This document shows positions 46,334 to 59,315 of a stretch of DNA of 64,000 bases, one piece after another. This DNA is from Limnomonas spitsbergensis (lineage: Eukaryota; Chlorophyta; Chlorophyceae; Chlamydomonadales): NCBI GenBank assembly GCA_037349105.1, contig JAYJMM010000090.1, positions 546,001 through 610,000 of the forward strand, in the 5' to 3' direction. The notes under the pieces were generated by a model, which was not told where the DNA came from, made no database searches, and worked only from the letters and a program-made list of their open reading frames with translations. Numbering within the stretch: the first letter of the stretch is position 1; each line of letters opens with the position of its first letter. Both the position numbers and the translations under genes were made by a program.

Positions 46334-46762
46334 CTTTTCGGGCGGCGGTCAGAACATGGCTTTGTGACGCCCGGAATGGGAAAGCCTCCTTCCTTTCCGT
46401 CTTCAGTGCAGAGTGCAGCACGTACTACAGTTTACTGGCGGGGCCGGTGGGTGCTGCCTTGCTTTTTCGTGTATGTTATGACGGGTCAGAGTAGCGCGTG
46501 TTTGCCTGTCGCCCTCGCCCAGCTAACCAGCTACACGAGCTAGCTACCGACTACACACTAGCAAGCACGAGCTGGGAACCTATATTAAAAACGTGTCGCG
46601 TTGCAATATTAATTGACAAGGGAATACTTTGTGTACTGGTGCCGTAGAAGCGGGTAGAGTTTGCGCACCCCTATTTTCCATTTTGTAACAGAGTGGCACT
46701 TGTAATGCCTTAGACTGCCTCCTTGTTTTCATGCCTATTGTATCCATGCTAGTAGCTAGGAT

Positions 46763-47993
46763 CAGGGTAACCCAGTACGGAAACACGGTACAGGAATATG
46801 GTGCGGTACGGTACGCATACGGTACGGGCAAAAGGGACAATACGGTAGGGCAATACGGTCCAAGATTTTTTCGCATTTTCAAGGCTCTGAACAGCAGGAT
46901 CCACACAGAGAAACACATGCATGCAACACTCCCATGACTGTTCGACCCCATGCACATCCTGACATACTGCATGGCTGCATGACAGCCCCCATGCAATTTT
47001 GCATGGCCCCCAAATAAACACCTAGGATCTCCATGCATGCTTGCAGATTTACCATGCTGACATGCTAGGGGAAAATATGATCATTGATTCAATCCCAAAC
47101 TCCTCACACATCGCCATTACAATGTTCCAACATGCCATTCAGCATTTCAGTAATTCAGCCAGTCCATATAAACGCTACCCACCAGCATGGCACATAAAAT
47201 TTTGCATGCATGAATATAGCAATAGAAACAAGAGGCCTCAGAATCACCTTGCATAGTTGCTGAGTTGCATCATTACATGGCATGCATGGAAATCACTTCG
47301 TAAGGAGACACGGAGCTCCTGTGTCTTGCCTCCCTCATGGGAGTCCTGGACAAGGATGCTCCTACATACTACTCCTAGCCTCCTCCCTCCATGTACGGTA
47401 TGCAGCTTTGGATTGTGACTTGGCGCCAAGTTGTGTCTTATTGCCACTGAGTATTGGAGTATACTTGGACTTTTACGAGCAACGAATGCCTCTTTACCTC
47501 TGGAAGCGAGCGAGCTTACGTAGATTTTGATGTCCTGGAGGTGTGGACTTGCTAGACGAGGGAGACGATCACACGACATCACCGCTGTATGCATGTATCA
47601 CCCGTCCTAATAACGCCTTACCCTTTTACACGCCGCAACTTGTCCTGCTATGCCCGCGAGGTGATTTGTAAATCGCATAGTGCCGACGATCATCTTATCG
47701 CTAAATTTACATCGCCCACTCTTGGCCTGGCCAGCCTTCGATGATGACGCACGGCTGCAAAATCCAATGCGCATCAGCCGTGTACGCTGCCTTCCTAGGA
47801 CTTGTTCTCAGCGCTGCCCCTACGTCCATCCTGATAATATCTGATATGTCTGACTGGTCTGTGCACTTATGCTCCCATGCAGTCATGCAGTGCAGGAAAT
47901 GGCGGCCGTACTTGGCCGTGTTGCAAACGGTACGGTGCGGTACGGATACGGTACGGGATTTTAGGCCAATACGGCCCGTACTGGGTAACCCTG
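46763..47993. mobile_element. Non-autonomous hAT-type element A (1,231 bp), unit 2
   Basis: The termini are inverted repeats: CAGGGTAACCCAGTACGG at the left, and CAGGGTTACCCAGTACGG for the reverse complement of the right end (one mismatch). The element is flanked by the 8-bp direct repeat GCTAGGAT (46755-46762 and 47994-48001). The 8-bp duplication and CAGGG termini are hallmarks of the hAT superfamily. Subterminal GGTACGG words are frequent at both ends, as in transposase-binding regions of such elements. No transposase frame is present. Confidence 0.92.
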
Positions 47994-48875
47994 GCTAGGA
48001 TATCAAACCATTAGTTTTGCTAGTTCGCCTATTACTCTAGGCGGATTGAAGCCGTTTCCGTTTGTGACTCTTTTCCGAATCTCCTGCCGAAGTTCGGTGA
48101 TTACTATAACTGCCATGACACTTTGACACCATGACATGCTGACTAAGTTCCATGACACTCTGACTGTGTCCATGACTCTACTATGCATAGTAGTAATTGT
48201 TATTTGTCATAGACTAGGGCCTGCCTAGTCTGCCTTGTCTACTTATACTCTGGCCTTCTAGTTTCAAGTAGATTGTTATTGTATCATTTGACTGCACAGT
48301 TGTTACTACGTTGTAACAAGAGGCTGCCACATCGTCCCCGACTCCCCGACTCTGAGACTCCCCGGTTTCCCAGTTGCTTGAAGACTCGCTCTCTCAAGTA
48401 AGAGTTGCTCCTGTTATATATTTTATCGGAATCACCGCGCATGCCAAAAACATGCCACATGCACACCGAAAACATGAAAATAATTCTATTTTCCGGCCGC
48501 ACAACGGCAATTTTGACTTGTTTTCGACTGCATTTTTATGAGTCCGTGCACATAGTAGCCCATGTCTGACTGGTTAGCGCAGCTAGCTGGTTTTGAATCA
48601 ATTTTAAACCGCGCAGCTAGTCTGTCCACCCCAACAAATAGTTAATTGATATCCATGTAGACGTTAATACGTTATCTGCCTTCGCGTGAGGCAATAAGTG
48701 GGTGAGGCAATAAGTGGGCTCCTTTGTCGCAATGAAGGCCCGTGTGAAGGTGAGGACGGTTGCACAAAGTGTGAGCACTTCTTCGTGTGCCGATTTAAAG
48801 GTGAGTGATACAATATGCATAACGGAAACTTATTACCTAGCGCAATATCGTACCACTCCAAATAAGTAGATATGA

Positions 48876-49249
48876 GCTTTCCACTTCACCCCAGACTACC
48901 CAGACCTTTCCACTTCACCCCGGGGGTTTCCACTTCACCCCAGGGCTTTCCACTTCACTCGAGGGCTTTCCATTTCACCCCAGGTACCCTAGGTACCCCA
49001 GAGCTTTTGACTTCACCATGGGGCTTTTCACTTCACTCCATGGCTTTCCGCTTCACCCCTAGGTTTTCCACTTCACTCAAGGGCTTTCCACTTTACCCTT
49101 GGGCGTTCCACTCACTTCACCTCATGGCTTTCCATTTCACCCCAGGGCTTTCCACTTCACCCTGGGGCTTTATTCCACTTCACCCCAGGGCTTTCCACTT
49201 CACCTCATGAGTGGCTTTCCACTTCACCCCATGGCATTCCACTTCCCCA
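48876..49249. repeat. ~20-bp minisatellite, unit 2
   Basis: Same array as in unit 1, with one G/T difference (CGGGGGTTTCC) near 48925. Confidence 0.9.
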
Positions 49250-49449
49250 AGCAAGACAAGCAGCGATAATGGCGGTGTCGAGGGATATTAAGGCCAAGCT
49301 GTCAATTGTATAAAGCAAGGACTCCGCCCGTTTGTGTTCCTTTACTGCCTGCATGAATGTGGCAATTGGCATCAGTGATGCACATACGCTCACGTTTGGA
49401 CGTTTTTCGTGGACACGGTCGCACGCACGTATTGACGAAACATTATGTA

Positions 49450-49854
49450 CCGTAGTCACGGACGTGTTTCGTTGTTTTGATCGTTGTTCAAGGGACAACG
49501 AATCATAAAGAATGAACCTGTTAGACGTGCTTAAGGGGAACGAATCATAAAAAGTAAGATCCTTCGACACGACGTTCGACACGTACGGCAGTACGGCCAG
49601 TATGGTGCTGACTGGTAACGGTCCCAACTCTCTGCCAAGCACAACCTGGGCGAGTCATGCATTTAACTAGATGAACTTTGCTCTGTTACTGCCTTTTCCG
49701 CAGCGTAAACAAGCGGGTAAGGCTAAACGAACCAACAAGTTGGCATTCGCTAAGGGGCAACGAATCAAAACAACCAAAAGGTCCGCGATAAATGATTCGG
49801 CTTTCTTAAGCAACAACGAACTCCGAAAACAACGAAACACGTCCGTGGCTACGG
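49450..49854. mobile_element. 405-bp MITE, unit 2
   Basis: Copy of the 42958-43362 element, with the same ends and flanking TA. Confidence 0.8.
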
Positions 49855-50052
49855 TATCTTATGATACGCTTTTAGCTAAAAGTGTGGATTGGTGTGGGCA
49901 GTTATTTCGTATTTTCTCACGTTTCTTGCGCTGGAGGTAGGCTTTCATCTTCCATATCAATATGATGTTTAACACAGCCACTTGTATGCCGACATTTGCA
50001 TGCGATTAACGCCTTTTCGCTGGACTTCGGGGGCTCTGCATGCCCCCCAGCC

Positions 50053-51078
50053 CAAGGTAGCACGATCCGGATACGCTTCTGCTCCGGTCCGCTCCGCTCC
50101 GCTTCGATACGGCGGGCTTGGAGTATCACTAGTTTGCAGTCAAAAAACTTGTTTTAGGCACATCACTGGCATACATACTGGCTTACAAAGACATGAAGAT
50201 GGTTGCATGCCAGCAGACAGCCCCCATGTATGCCCAGATGGCACATCCCCCCCTCTACTGGCCCCAAAGTAGCCATGCCTCCATGCAGCATGCATGCATA
50301 TTAGTCAGGACTAAGGACCATGCAAATTGCTATGGCAAAACAGTCAATGATCGATGCAGTCCCCAAATCCTGAACTGTCCAAACAGTAACAACTTCAGTC
50401 AGTACGGTTGTTGCCATGCATAACTAATTCCCCCTCAAGTTTTCCCCCTTGCTCTTCAAATCTGCAACCTTGCTTGATACCGTCGGTATGCAGAATTTGG
50501 CGACTTAAGCTCAGGGTTCCCCGGGTGAAGGCTGGATTTCCTTAGCTCGTGCTGAATTGCTGATCGATCGGACGACTCGGAAACCGTAGTCACGGACGTG
50601 TTTCGTTGTTTTCGGAGTTCGTTGTTCTTTGAAACAGCCAATTGATTGATAGCATAAATATTTCCCTGTCACTTCGTTGCAATGGGCTTAAGGCTTCGTC
50701 CGGAGCCAAAAAAGCCTAGCTAGCTTGCATTGCTTGCAATGCCATCGCGAATTGGAAGACAACTTGGAGGGGTCAGATGGTTTACGCGTTTCCTGAGGTT
50801 ATCAACGAATATGTCTAGAACGTCAGCGACGTCCTCAGTTCTATCGGACATGTGACGGTACCGTATGTAGGCGTACTATCGCGTGGTTGTTGATTCCCGC
50901 CCCCTGTGGCCTCTAAGCAACACGTGTGCAAGGGCTGCATGGCCTGCCATGTCGCCCGGAAGGGCTGCACACACATTTCATGCATGGTGAGCCGGATCGG
51001 AGCAGTATTGCCGTATCCGGAGCGGAGCAGCGATCCGCTCCGGATACGAAACAGGTTTTGCCGTATTGTGCTACCTTG
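50053..51078. mobile_element. Non-autonomous hAT-type element B, unit 2
   Basis: Copy of the 43561-44586 element, with the same ends and the same CCCCAGCC target duplication. Confidence 0.85.
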
Positions 51079-52753
51079 CCCCAGCCCCCATCGCCAAGTT
51101 GAGCGTATGGACAACGGTATGGGTATTGAAACTTGAAAGACGTATGCATACGTAAATTATCCATACGTACGTCATACGCGTACGGGCATCTGCCCATTCA
51201 GACCTTGTTGCGACATGTTTGACTAGACTTCTAGACGCCTACATTGATATAGAAAAAGCAGGGGACATGCGCGCGTCTCTAGTGAGAAGGCTGATCCGAT
51301 AGAAGCTCGCATGACTGGTGCCACTGAGCAACGACCAGAAGATTGGAGCATGTCAGCATGTTGCTGCATAGCCCGGTCTAGTTGCTCCGGTGTGCTGGAG
51401 GTGAGCCCTGCCAACCACAAGGGATAGGCCGGCATATGCCATGACCAGCTGCTGGGACCGTAAGCCGCCGAAACGTCGCCTTGCGCTCATTTACCCAAGG
51501 CAGCTTCGAAAGGGTGTACATTGCGCTCACATTCCAACGGCCGCACAATGTGAATTGAAAAGTGTAAATCTAGTGTTTGGGGGTCGGGGAGGGACTGAGG
51601 ATGGATATCGGGTGAGCAGCCGTCGTGGTAGACAATTAGTTATGCTTAGAACAGTGCATACCCGATGGGCCCTGCTGAACATGTTTACTTCGGGCTACCT
51701 GGTTCAAGTCCACGGCGGGTGCCATGCTGGCGCAAGCCAAGAGCCGCACTAGCCAGAGGGAGTGTGCTTGTGTGCGCAATGTTTTGCGAATGCGGCTCAG
51801 CGCGATCAGCGGCACTGCTAATACCAGAGGACGGCGCAACGGTCAGCTGCGAGAGGCACGTTGCTGCCAGCGGTGTTAGGCACGGGGGGATAGCGAGCAG
51901 GTGGAGGATGCGCTACATGTATGCTTCTAGTGCCCTAGTGCCAGGGAGCAGTTACGGGAGCGGGGGTGGGCAGGTCCTCCGGGCGCTGCCACTAACTTCC
52001 ACTAGTATTACCAGACTGAGCAAGGGTGGGATGCACTTGCTTTTGTGGACTGTGTTGTGGGCGTTGTTGAGGGTTAGTCTCTAGGGATTCTGAGGCGCCG
52101 GTGTCGAATGCCTTTCCGGCCTTCTCTTTTGGTCCTTTCTTTTGTTGTTGTTGTTTGACCCCTTTTTCGTTTCTTCTCTTCTCCCTTCTGATCAGTGGCG
52201 CGCCCTCGCGGCCAAGCAGGGGTGGGATACGCTTGTTTTTGTGGACTTTTCTTTTCTTAGATGCTTTGTTGAGGGCTGGTCTCTAGTGGACCTCAGGTGT
52301 CGGACTTGGTCTTCTTTACCTTCCCGGCCTCTCCTTAAATTTCTTCCCCCCTCTCTTCCTTTTAGTTCCTTCTTTACTCCCTTCTGTACAGTTGGGCGCC
52401 CACGCACGCGGCCGAGCTTTGAGCGGGCCGAGAGGTGTAAAGTTATTATTGACTTCGGGCTACCTTTTCCTTTGGGGGGGGGAGGTAGTTATTTCCTTTG
52501 TTTTCTTCTCCTTCTTTCCCTCTTAACTGAAGTATCTTTTCTTCCAACGAGACAGTCGGGCGCCCACGCGGCCGAGCCTTTTTTGAGCATGGCCCATATG
52601 TGTAATGTCATTGACCCGCTGGGCCCTGCTGAACGCTCGGCCACGTGGGATTGGTAGGAATGACTAGGCTCAATTCCAGCTAGCATGCACAGCCTGGTCC
52701 ATGGTGCAACCATGATATGGTCCCTTGTCAGGGGTTCAGGGACGTGGACTTTT

Positions 52754-52825
52754 GTGTCCATAGTCAAACGGTTATGATTCTCGCCTTCCAAGCGAGTGGC
52801 CTGGGTTCGACTCCCAGTGGACACA
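52754..52825 (+). tRNA. tRNA-Gly(UCC), unit 3
   Basis: Identical to the unit 2 copy, 6,492 bp downstream. All stems and the TTTT terminator are intact. Confidence 0.93.
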
Positions 52826-53254
52826 CTTTTCGGGCGGCGGTCAGAACATGGCTTTGTGACGCCCGGAATGGGAAAGCCTCCTTCCTTTCCGTCTTCAGTG
52901 CAGAGTGCAGCACGTACTACAGTTTACTGGCGGGGCCGGTGGGTGCTGCCTTGCTTTTTCGTGTATGTTATGACGGGTCAGAGTAGCGCGTGTTTGCCTG
53001 TCGCCCTCGCCCAGCTAACCAGCTACACGAGCTAGCTACCGACTACACACTAGCAAGCACGAGCTGGGAACCTATATTAAAAACGTGTCGCGTTGCAATA
53101 TTAATTGACAAGGGAATACTTTGTGTACTGGTGCCGTAGAAGCGGGTAGAGTTTGCGCACCCCTATTTTCCATTTTGTAACAGAGTGGCACTTGTAATGC
53201 CTTAGACTGCCTCCTTGTTTTCATGCCTATTGTATCCATGCTAGTAGCTAGGAT

Positions 53255-54485
53255 CAGGGTAACCCAGTACGGAAACACGGTACAGGAATATGGTGCGGTA
53301 CGGTACGGATACGGTACGGGCAAAAGGGACAATACGGTAGGGCAATACGGTCCAAGATTTTTTCGCATTTTCAAGGCTCTGAACAGCAGGATCCACACAG
53401 AGAAACACATGCATGCAACACTCCCATGACTGTTCGACCCCATGCACATCCTGACATACTGCATGGCTGCATGACAGCCCCCATGCAATTTTGCATGGCC
53501 CCCAAATAAACACCTAGGATCTCCATGCATGCTTGCAGATTTACCATGCTGACATGCTAGGGGAAAATATGATCATTGATTCAATCCCAAACTCCTCACA
53601 CATCGCCATTACAATGTTCCAACATGCCATTCAGCATTTCAGTAATTCAGCCAGTCCATATAAACGCTACCCACCAGCATGGCACATAAAATTTTGCATG
53701 CATGAATATAGCAATAGAAACAAGAGGCCTCAGAATCACCTTGCATAGTTGCTGAGTTGCATCATTACATGGCATGCATGGAAATCACTTCGTAAGGAGA
53801 CACGGAGCTCCTGTGTCTTGCCTCCCTCATGGGAGTCCTGGACAAGGATGCTCCTACATACTACTCCTAGCCTCCTCCCTCCATGTACGGTATGCAGCTT
53901 TGGATTGTGACTTGGCGCCAAGTTGTGTCTTATTGCCACTGAGTATTGGAGTATACTTGGACTTTTACGAGCAACGAATGCCTCTTTACCTCTGGAAGCG
54001 AGCGAGCTTACGTAGATTTTGATGTCCTGGAGGTGTGGACTTGCTAGACGAGGGAGACGATCACACGACATCACCGCTGTATGCATGTATCACCCGTCCT
54101 AATAACGCCTTACCCTTTTACACGCCGCAACTTGTCCTGCTATGCCCGCGAGGTGATTTGTAAATCGCATAGTGCCGACGATCATCTTATCGCTAAATTT
54201 ACATCGCCCACTCTTGGCCTGGCCAGCCTTCGATGATGACGCACGGCTGCAAAATCCAATGCGCATCAGCCGTGTACGCTGCCTTCCTAGGACTTGTTCT
54301 CAGCGCTGCCCCTACGTCCATCCTGATAATATCTGATATGTCTGACTGGTCTGTGCACTTATGCTCCCATGCAGTCATGCAGTGCAGGAAATGGCGGCCG
54401 TACTTGGCCGTGTTGCAAACGGTACGGTGCGGTACGGATACGGTACGGGATTTTAGGCCAATACGGCCCGTACTGGGTAACCCTG
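53255..54485. mobile_element. Non-autonomous hAT-type element A (1,231 bp), unit 3
   Basis: Same ends and same GCTAGGAT duplication as the unit 2 copy, exactly 6,492 bp downstream, with a C-to-G change near 53308. The identical insertion point shows that it was copied with the unit and was not a second insertion. Confidence 0.92.
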
Positions 54486-55367
54486 GCTAGGATATCAAAC
54501 CATTAGTTTTGCTAGTTCGCCTATTACTCTAGGCGGATTGAAGCCGTTTCCGTTTGTGACTCTTTTCCGAATCTCCTGCCGAAGTTCGGTGATTACTATA
54601 ACTGCCATGACACTTTGACACCATGACATGCTGACTAAGTTCCATGACACTCTGACTGTGTCCATGACTCTACTATGCATAGTAGTAATTGTTATTTGTC
54701 ATAGACTAGGGCCTGCCTAGTCTGCCTTGTCTACTTATACTCTGGCCTTCTAGTTTCAAGTAGATTGTTATTGTATCATTTGACTGCACAGTTGTTACTA
54801 CGTTGTAACAAGAGGCTGCCACATCGTCCCCGACTCCCCGACTCTGAGACTCCCCGGTTTCCCAGTTGCTTGAAGACTCGCTCTCTCAAGTAAGAGTTGC
54901 TCCTGTTATACATTTTATCGGAATCACCGCGCATGCCAAAAACATGCCACATGCACACCGAAAACATGAAAATAATTCTATTTTCCGGCCGCACAACGGC
55001 AATTTTGACTTGTTTTCGACTGCATTTTTATGAGTCCGTGCACATAGTAGCCCATGTCTGACTGGTTAGCGCAGCTAGCTGGTTTTGAATCAATTTTAAA
55101 CCGCGCAGCTAGTCTGTCCACCCCAACAAATAGTTAATTGATATCCATGTAGACGTTAATACGTTATCTGCCTTCGCGTGAGGCAATAAGTGGGTGAGGC
55201 AATAAGTGGGCTCCTTTGTCGCAATGAAGGCCCGTGTGAAGGTGAGGACGGTTGCACAAAGTGTGAGCACTTCTTCGTGTGCCGATTTAAAGGTGAGTGA
55301 TACAATATGCATAACGGAAACTTATTACCTAGCGCAATATCGTACCACTCCAAATAAGTAGATATGA

Positions 55368-55741
55368 GCTTTCCACTTCACCCCAGACTACCCAGACCTT
55401 TCCACTTCACCCCGGGGTTTTCCACTTCACCCCAGGGCTTTCCACTTCACTCGAGGGCTTTCCATTTCACCCCAGGTACCCTAGGTACCCCAGAGCTTTT
55501 GACTTCACCATGGGGCTTTTCACTTCACTCCATGGCTTTCCGCTTCACCCCTAGGTTTTCCACTTCACTCAAGGGCTTTCCACTTTACCCTTGGGCGTTC
55601 CACTCACTTCACCTCATGGCTTTCCATTTCACCCCAGGGCTTTCCACTTCACCCTGGGGCTTTATTCCACTTCACCCCAGGGCTTTCCACTTCACCTCAT
55701 GAGTGGCTTTCCACTTCACCCCATGGCATTCCACTTCCCCA
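55368..55741. repeat. ~20-bp minisatellite, unit 3
   Basis: Same array as in unit 1, with the CGGGGTTTTCC form. Confidence 0.9.
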
Positions 55742-55941
55742 AGCAAGACAAGCAGCGATAATGGCGGTGTCGAGGGATATTAAGGCCAAGCTGTCAATTG
55801 TATAAAGCAAGGACTCCGCCCGTTTGTGTTCCTTTACTGCCTGCATGAATGTGGCAATTGGCATCAGTGATGCACATACGCTCACGTTTGGACGTTTTTC
55901 GTGGACACGGTCGCACGCACGTATTGACGAAACATTATGTA

Positions 55942-56346
55942 CCGTAGTCACGGACGTGTTTCGTTGTTTTGATCGTTGTTCAAGGGACAACGAATCATAA
56001 AGAATGAACCTGTTAGACGTGCTTAAGGGGAACGAATCATAAAAAGTAAGATCCTTCGACACGACGTTCGACACGTACGGCAGTACGGCCAGTATGGTGC
56101 TGACTGGTAACGGTCCCAACTCTCTGCCAAGCACAACCTGGGCGAGTCATGCATTTAACTAGATGAACTTTGCTCTGTTACTGCCTTTTCCGCAGCGTAA
56201 ACAAGCGGGTAAGGCTAAACGAACCAACAAGTTGGCATTCGCTAAGGGGCAACGAATCAAAACAACCAAAAGGTCCGCGATAAATGATTCGGCTTTCTTA
56301 AGCAACAACGAACTCCGAAAACAACGAAACACGTCCGTGGCTACGG
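55942..56346. mobile_element. 405-bp MITE, unit 3
   Basis: Copy of the 42958-43362 element, with the same ends and flanking TA. Confidence 0.8.
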
Positions 56347-56544
56347 TATCTTATGATACGCTTTTAGCTAAAAGTGTGGATTGGTGTGGGCAGTTATTTC
56401 GTATTTTCTCACGTTTCTTGCGCTGGAGGTAGGCTTTCATCTTCCATATCAATATGATGTTTAACACAGCCACTTGTATGCCGACATTTGCATGCGATTA
56501 ACGCCTTTTCGCTGGACTTCGGGGGCTCTGCATGCCCCCCAGCC

Positions 56545-57569
56545 CAAGGTAGCACGATCCGGATACGCTTCTGCTCCGGTCCGCTCCGCTCCGCTTCGAT
56601 ACGGCGGGCTTGGAGTATCACTAGTTTGCAGTCAAAAAACTTGTTTTAGGCACATCACTGGCATACATACTGGCTTACAAAGACATGAAGATGGTTGCAT
56701 GCCAGCAGACAGCCCCCATGTATGCCCAGATGGCACATCCCCCCCTCTACTGGCCCCAAAGTAGCCATGCCTCCATGCAGCATGCATGCATATTAGTCAG
56801 GACTAAGGACCATGCAAATTGCTATGGCAAAACAGTCAATGATCGATGCAGTCCCCAAATCCTGAACTGTCCAAACAGTAACAACTTCAGTCAGTACGGT
56901 TGTTGCCATGCATAACTAATTCCCCCTCAAGTTTTCCCCTTGCTCTTCAAATCTGCAACCTTGCTTGATACCGTCGGTATGCAGAATTTGGCGACTTAAG
57001 CTCAGGGTTCCCCGGATGAAGGCTGGATTTCCTTAGCTCGTGCTGAATTGCTGATCGATCGGACGACTCGGAAACCGTAGTCACGGACGTGTTTCGTTGT
57101 TTTCGGAGTTCGTTGTTCTTTGAAACAGCCAATTGATTGATAGCATAAATATTTCCCTGTCACTTCGTTGCAATGGGCTTAAGGCTTCGTCCGGAGCCAA
57201 AAAAGCCTAGCTAGCTTGCATTGCTTGCAATGCCATCGCGAATTGGAAGACAACTTGGAGGGGTCAGATGGTTTACGCGTTTCCTGAGGTTATCAACGAA
57301 TATGTCTAGAACGTCAGCGACGTCCTCAGTTCTATCGGACATGTGACGGTACCGTATGTAGGCGTACTATCGCGTGGTTGTTGATTCCCGCCCCCTGTGG
57401 CCTCTAAGCAACACGTGTGCAAGGGCTGCATGGCCTGCCATGTCGCCCGGAAGGGCTGCACACACATTTCATGCATGGTGAGCCGGATCGGAGCAGTATT
57501 GCCGTATCCGGAGCGGAGCAGCGATCCGCTCCGGATACGAAACAGGTTTTGCCGTATTGTGCTACCTTG
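56545..57569. mobile_element. Non-autonomous hAT-type element B, unit 3
   Basis: Same as in unit 2 but one base shorter (one C lost near 56938), with a G-to-A change near 57016. Confidence 0.85.
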
Positions 57570-59243
57570 CCCCAGCCCCCATCGCCAAGTTGAGCGTATG
57601 GACAACGGTATGGGTATTGAAACTTGAAAGACGTATGCATACGTAAATTATCCATACGTACGTCATACGCGTACGGGCATCTGCCCATTCAGACCTTGTT
57701 GCGACATGTTTGACTAGACTTCTAGACGCCTACATTGATATAGAAAAAGCAGGGGACATGCGCGCGTCTCTAGTGAGAAGGCTGATCCGATAGAAGCTCG
57801 CATGACTGGTGCCACTGAGCAACGACCAGAAGATTGGAGCATGTCAGCATGTTGCTGCATAGCCCGGTCTAGTTGCTCCGGTGTGCTGGAGGTGAGCCCT
57901 GCCAACCACAAGGGATAGGCCGGCATATGCCATGACCAGCTGCTGGGACCGTAAGCCGCCGAAACGTCGCCTTGCGCTCATTTACACAAGGCAGCTTCGA
58001 AAGGGTGTACATTGCGCTCACATTCCAACGGCCGCACAATGTGAATTGAAAAGTGTAAATCTAGTGTTTGGGGGTCGAGGAGGGACTGAGGATGGATATC
58101 GGGTGAGCAGCCGTCGTGGTAGACAATTAGTTATGCTTAGAACAGTGCATACCCGATGGGCCATGCTGAACATGTTTACTTCGGGCTACCTGGTTCAAGT
58201 CCACGGCGGGTGCCGTGCTGGCGCAAGCCAAGAGCCGCACTAGCCAGAGGGAGTGTGCTTGTGTGCGCAATGTTTTGCGAATGCGGCTCAGCGCGATCAG
58301 CGGCACTGCTAATACCAGAGGACGGCGCAACGGTCAGCTGCGAGAGGCACGTTGCTGCCAGCGGTGTTAGGCACGGGGGGATAGCGAACAAGTGGAGGAT
58401 GCGCTACATGTATGCTTCTAGTGCCCTAGTGCCAGGGAGCAGTTACGGGAGCGGGGGTGGGCAGGTCCTCCGGGCGCTGCCACTAACTTCCACTAGTATT
58501 ACCAAACTGAGCAAGGGTGGGATGCACTTGCTTTTGTGGACTGTGTTGTGGGCGTTGTTGAGGGTTAGTCTCTAGGGATTCTGAGGCGCCGGTGTCGAAT
58601 GCCTTTCCGGCCTTCTCTTTTGGTCCTTTCTTTTGTTGTTGTTGTTTGACCCCTTTTTCGTTTCTTCTCTTCTCCCTTCTGATCAGTGGCGCGCCCTCGC
58701 GGCCAAGCAGGGGTGGGATACGCTTGTTTTTGTGGACTTTTCTTTTCTTAGATGCTTTGTTGAGGGCTGGTCTCTAGTGGACCTCAGGTGTCGGACTTGG
58801 TCTTCTTTACCTTCCCGGCCTCTCCTTAAATTTCTTTCCCCCTCTCTTCTTTTTAGTTCCTTCTTTACTCCCTTCTGTACAGTTGGGCGCCCACGCACGC
58901 GGCCGAGTTTTGAGCGGGCCGAGAGGTGTAAAGTTATTATTGACTTCGGGCTACCTTTTCCTTTGGGGGGGGGAGGTAGTTATTTCCTTTGTTTTCTTCT
59001 CCTTCTTTCCCTCTTAACTGAAGTATCTTTTCTTCCAACGAGACAGTCGGGCGCCCACGCGGCCGAGCCTTTTTTGAGCATGACCCATATGTGTATGTCA
59101 TTGACCCGCTGGGCCCTGCTGAACGCTCGGCCACGTGGGATTGGTAGGAATGACTAGGCTCAATTCCAGCTAGCATGCACAGCCTGGTCCATGGTGCAAG
59201 GATGATATGGTCCCTTGTCAGGGGTTCAAGGATGTGGACTTTT

Positions 59244-59315
59244 GTGTCCATAGTCAAACGGTTATGATTCTCGCCTTCCAAGCGAGTGGCCTGGGATCGA
59301 CTCCCAGTGGACACA
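59244..59315 (+). tRNA. tRNA-Gly(UCC), unit 4, possibly inactive
   Basis: Same structure except that the first T-loop base is A (ATCGACT in place of TTCGACT) at 59296. That base is position 54 of the near-universal TTC and part of the internal B-box promoter. Stems and the terminator remain intact. The change probably weakens transcription or folding, so this may be a pseudogene copy. Confidence 0.75.

Larger units (their letters stand above)
44766..51257. repeat. Tandem unit 2 (6,492 bp, with 1.2-kb insertion)
   Basis: Same order as unit 1. It exceeds unit 1 by exactly 1,239 bp, accounted for by a 1,231-bp hAT element plus its 8-bp duplicated target. Few substitutions from unit 1 are visible, for example GCGTCTC for GCGACTC at its start and GTGACTC for GTGTCTC near 48065. 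Confidence 0.95.
51258..57748. repeat. Tandem unit 3 (6,491 bp, with 1.2-kb insertion)
   Basis: Almost identical to unit 2. Visible differences are ACGGATACGG for ACGCATACGG near 53308, a C/T change near 54910, a G/T change near 55417, one missing C near 56938 and GGATG for GGGTG near 57016. This is the most recently duplicated pair in the array. Confidence 0.95.
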
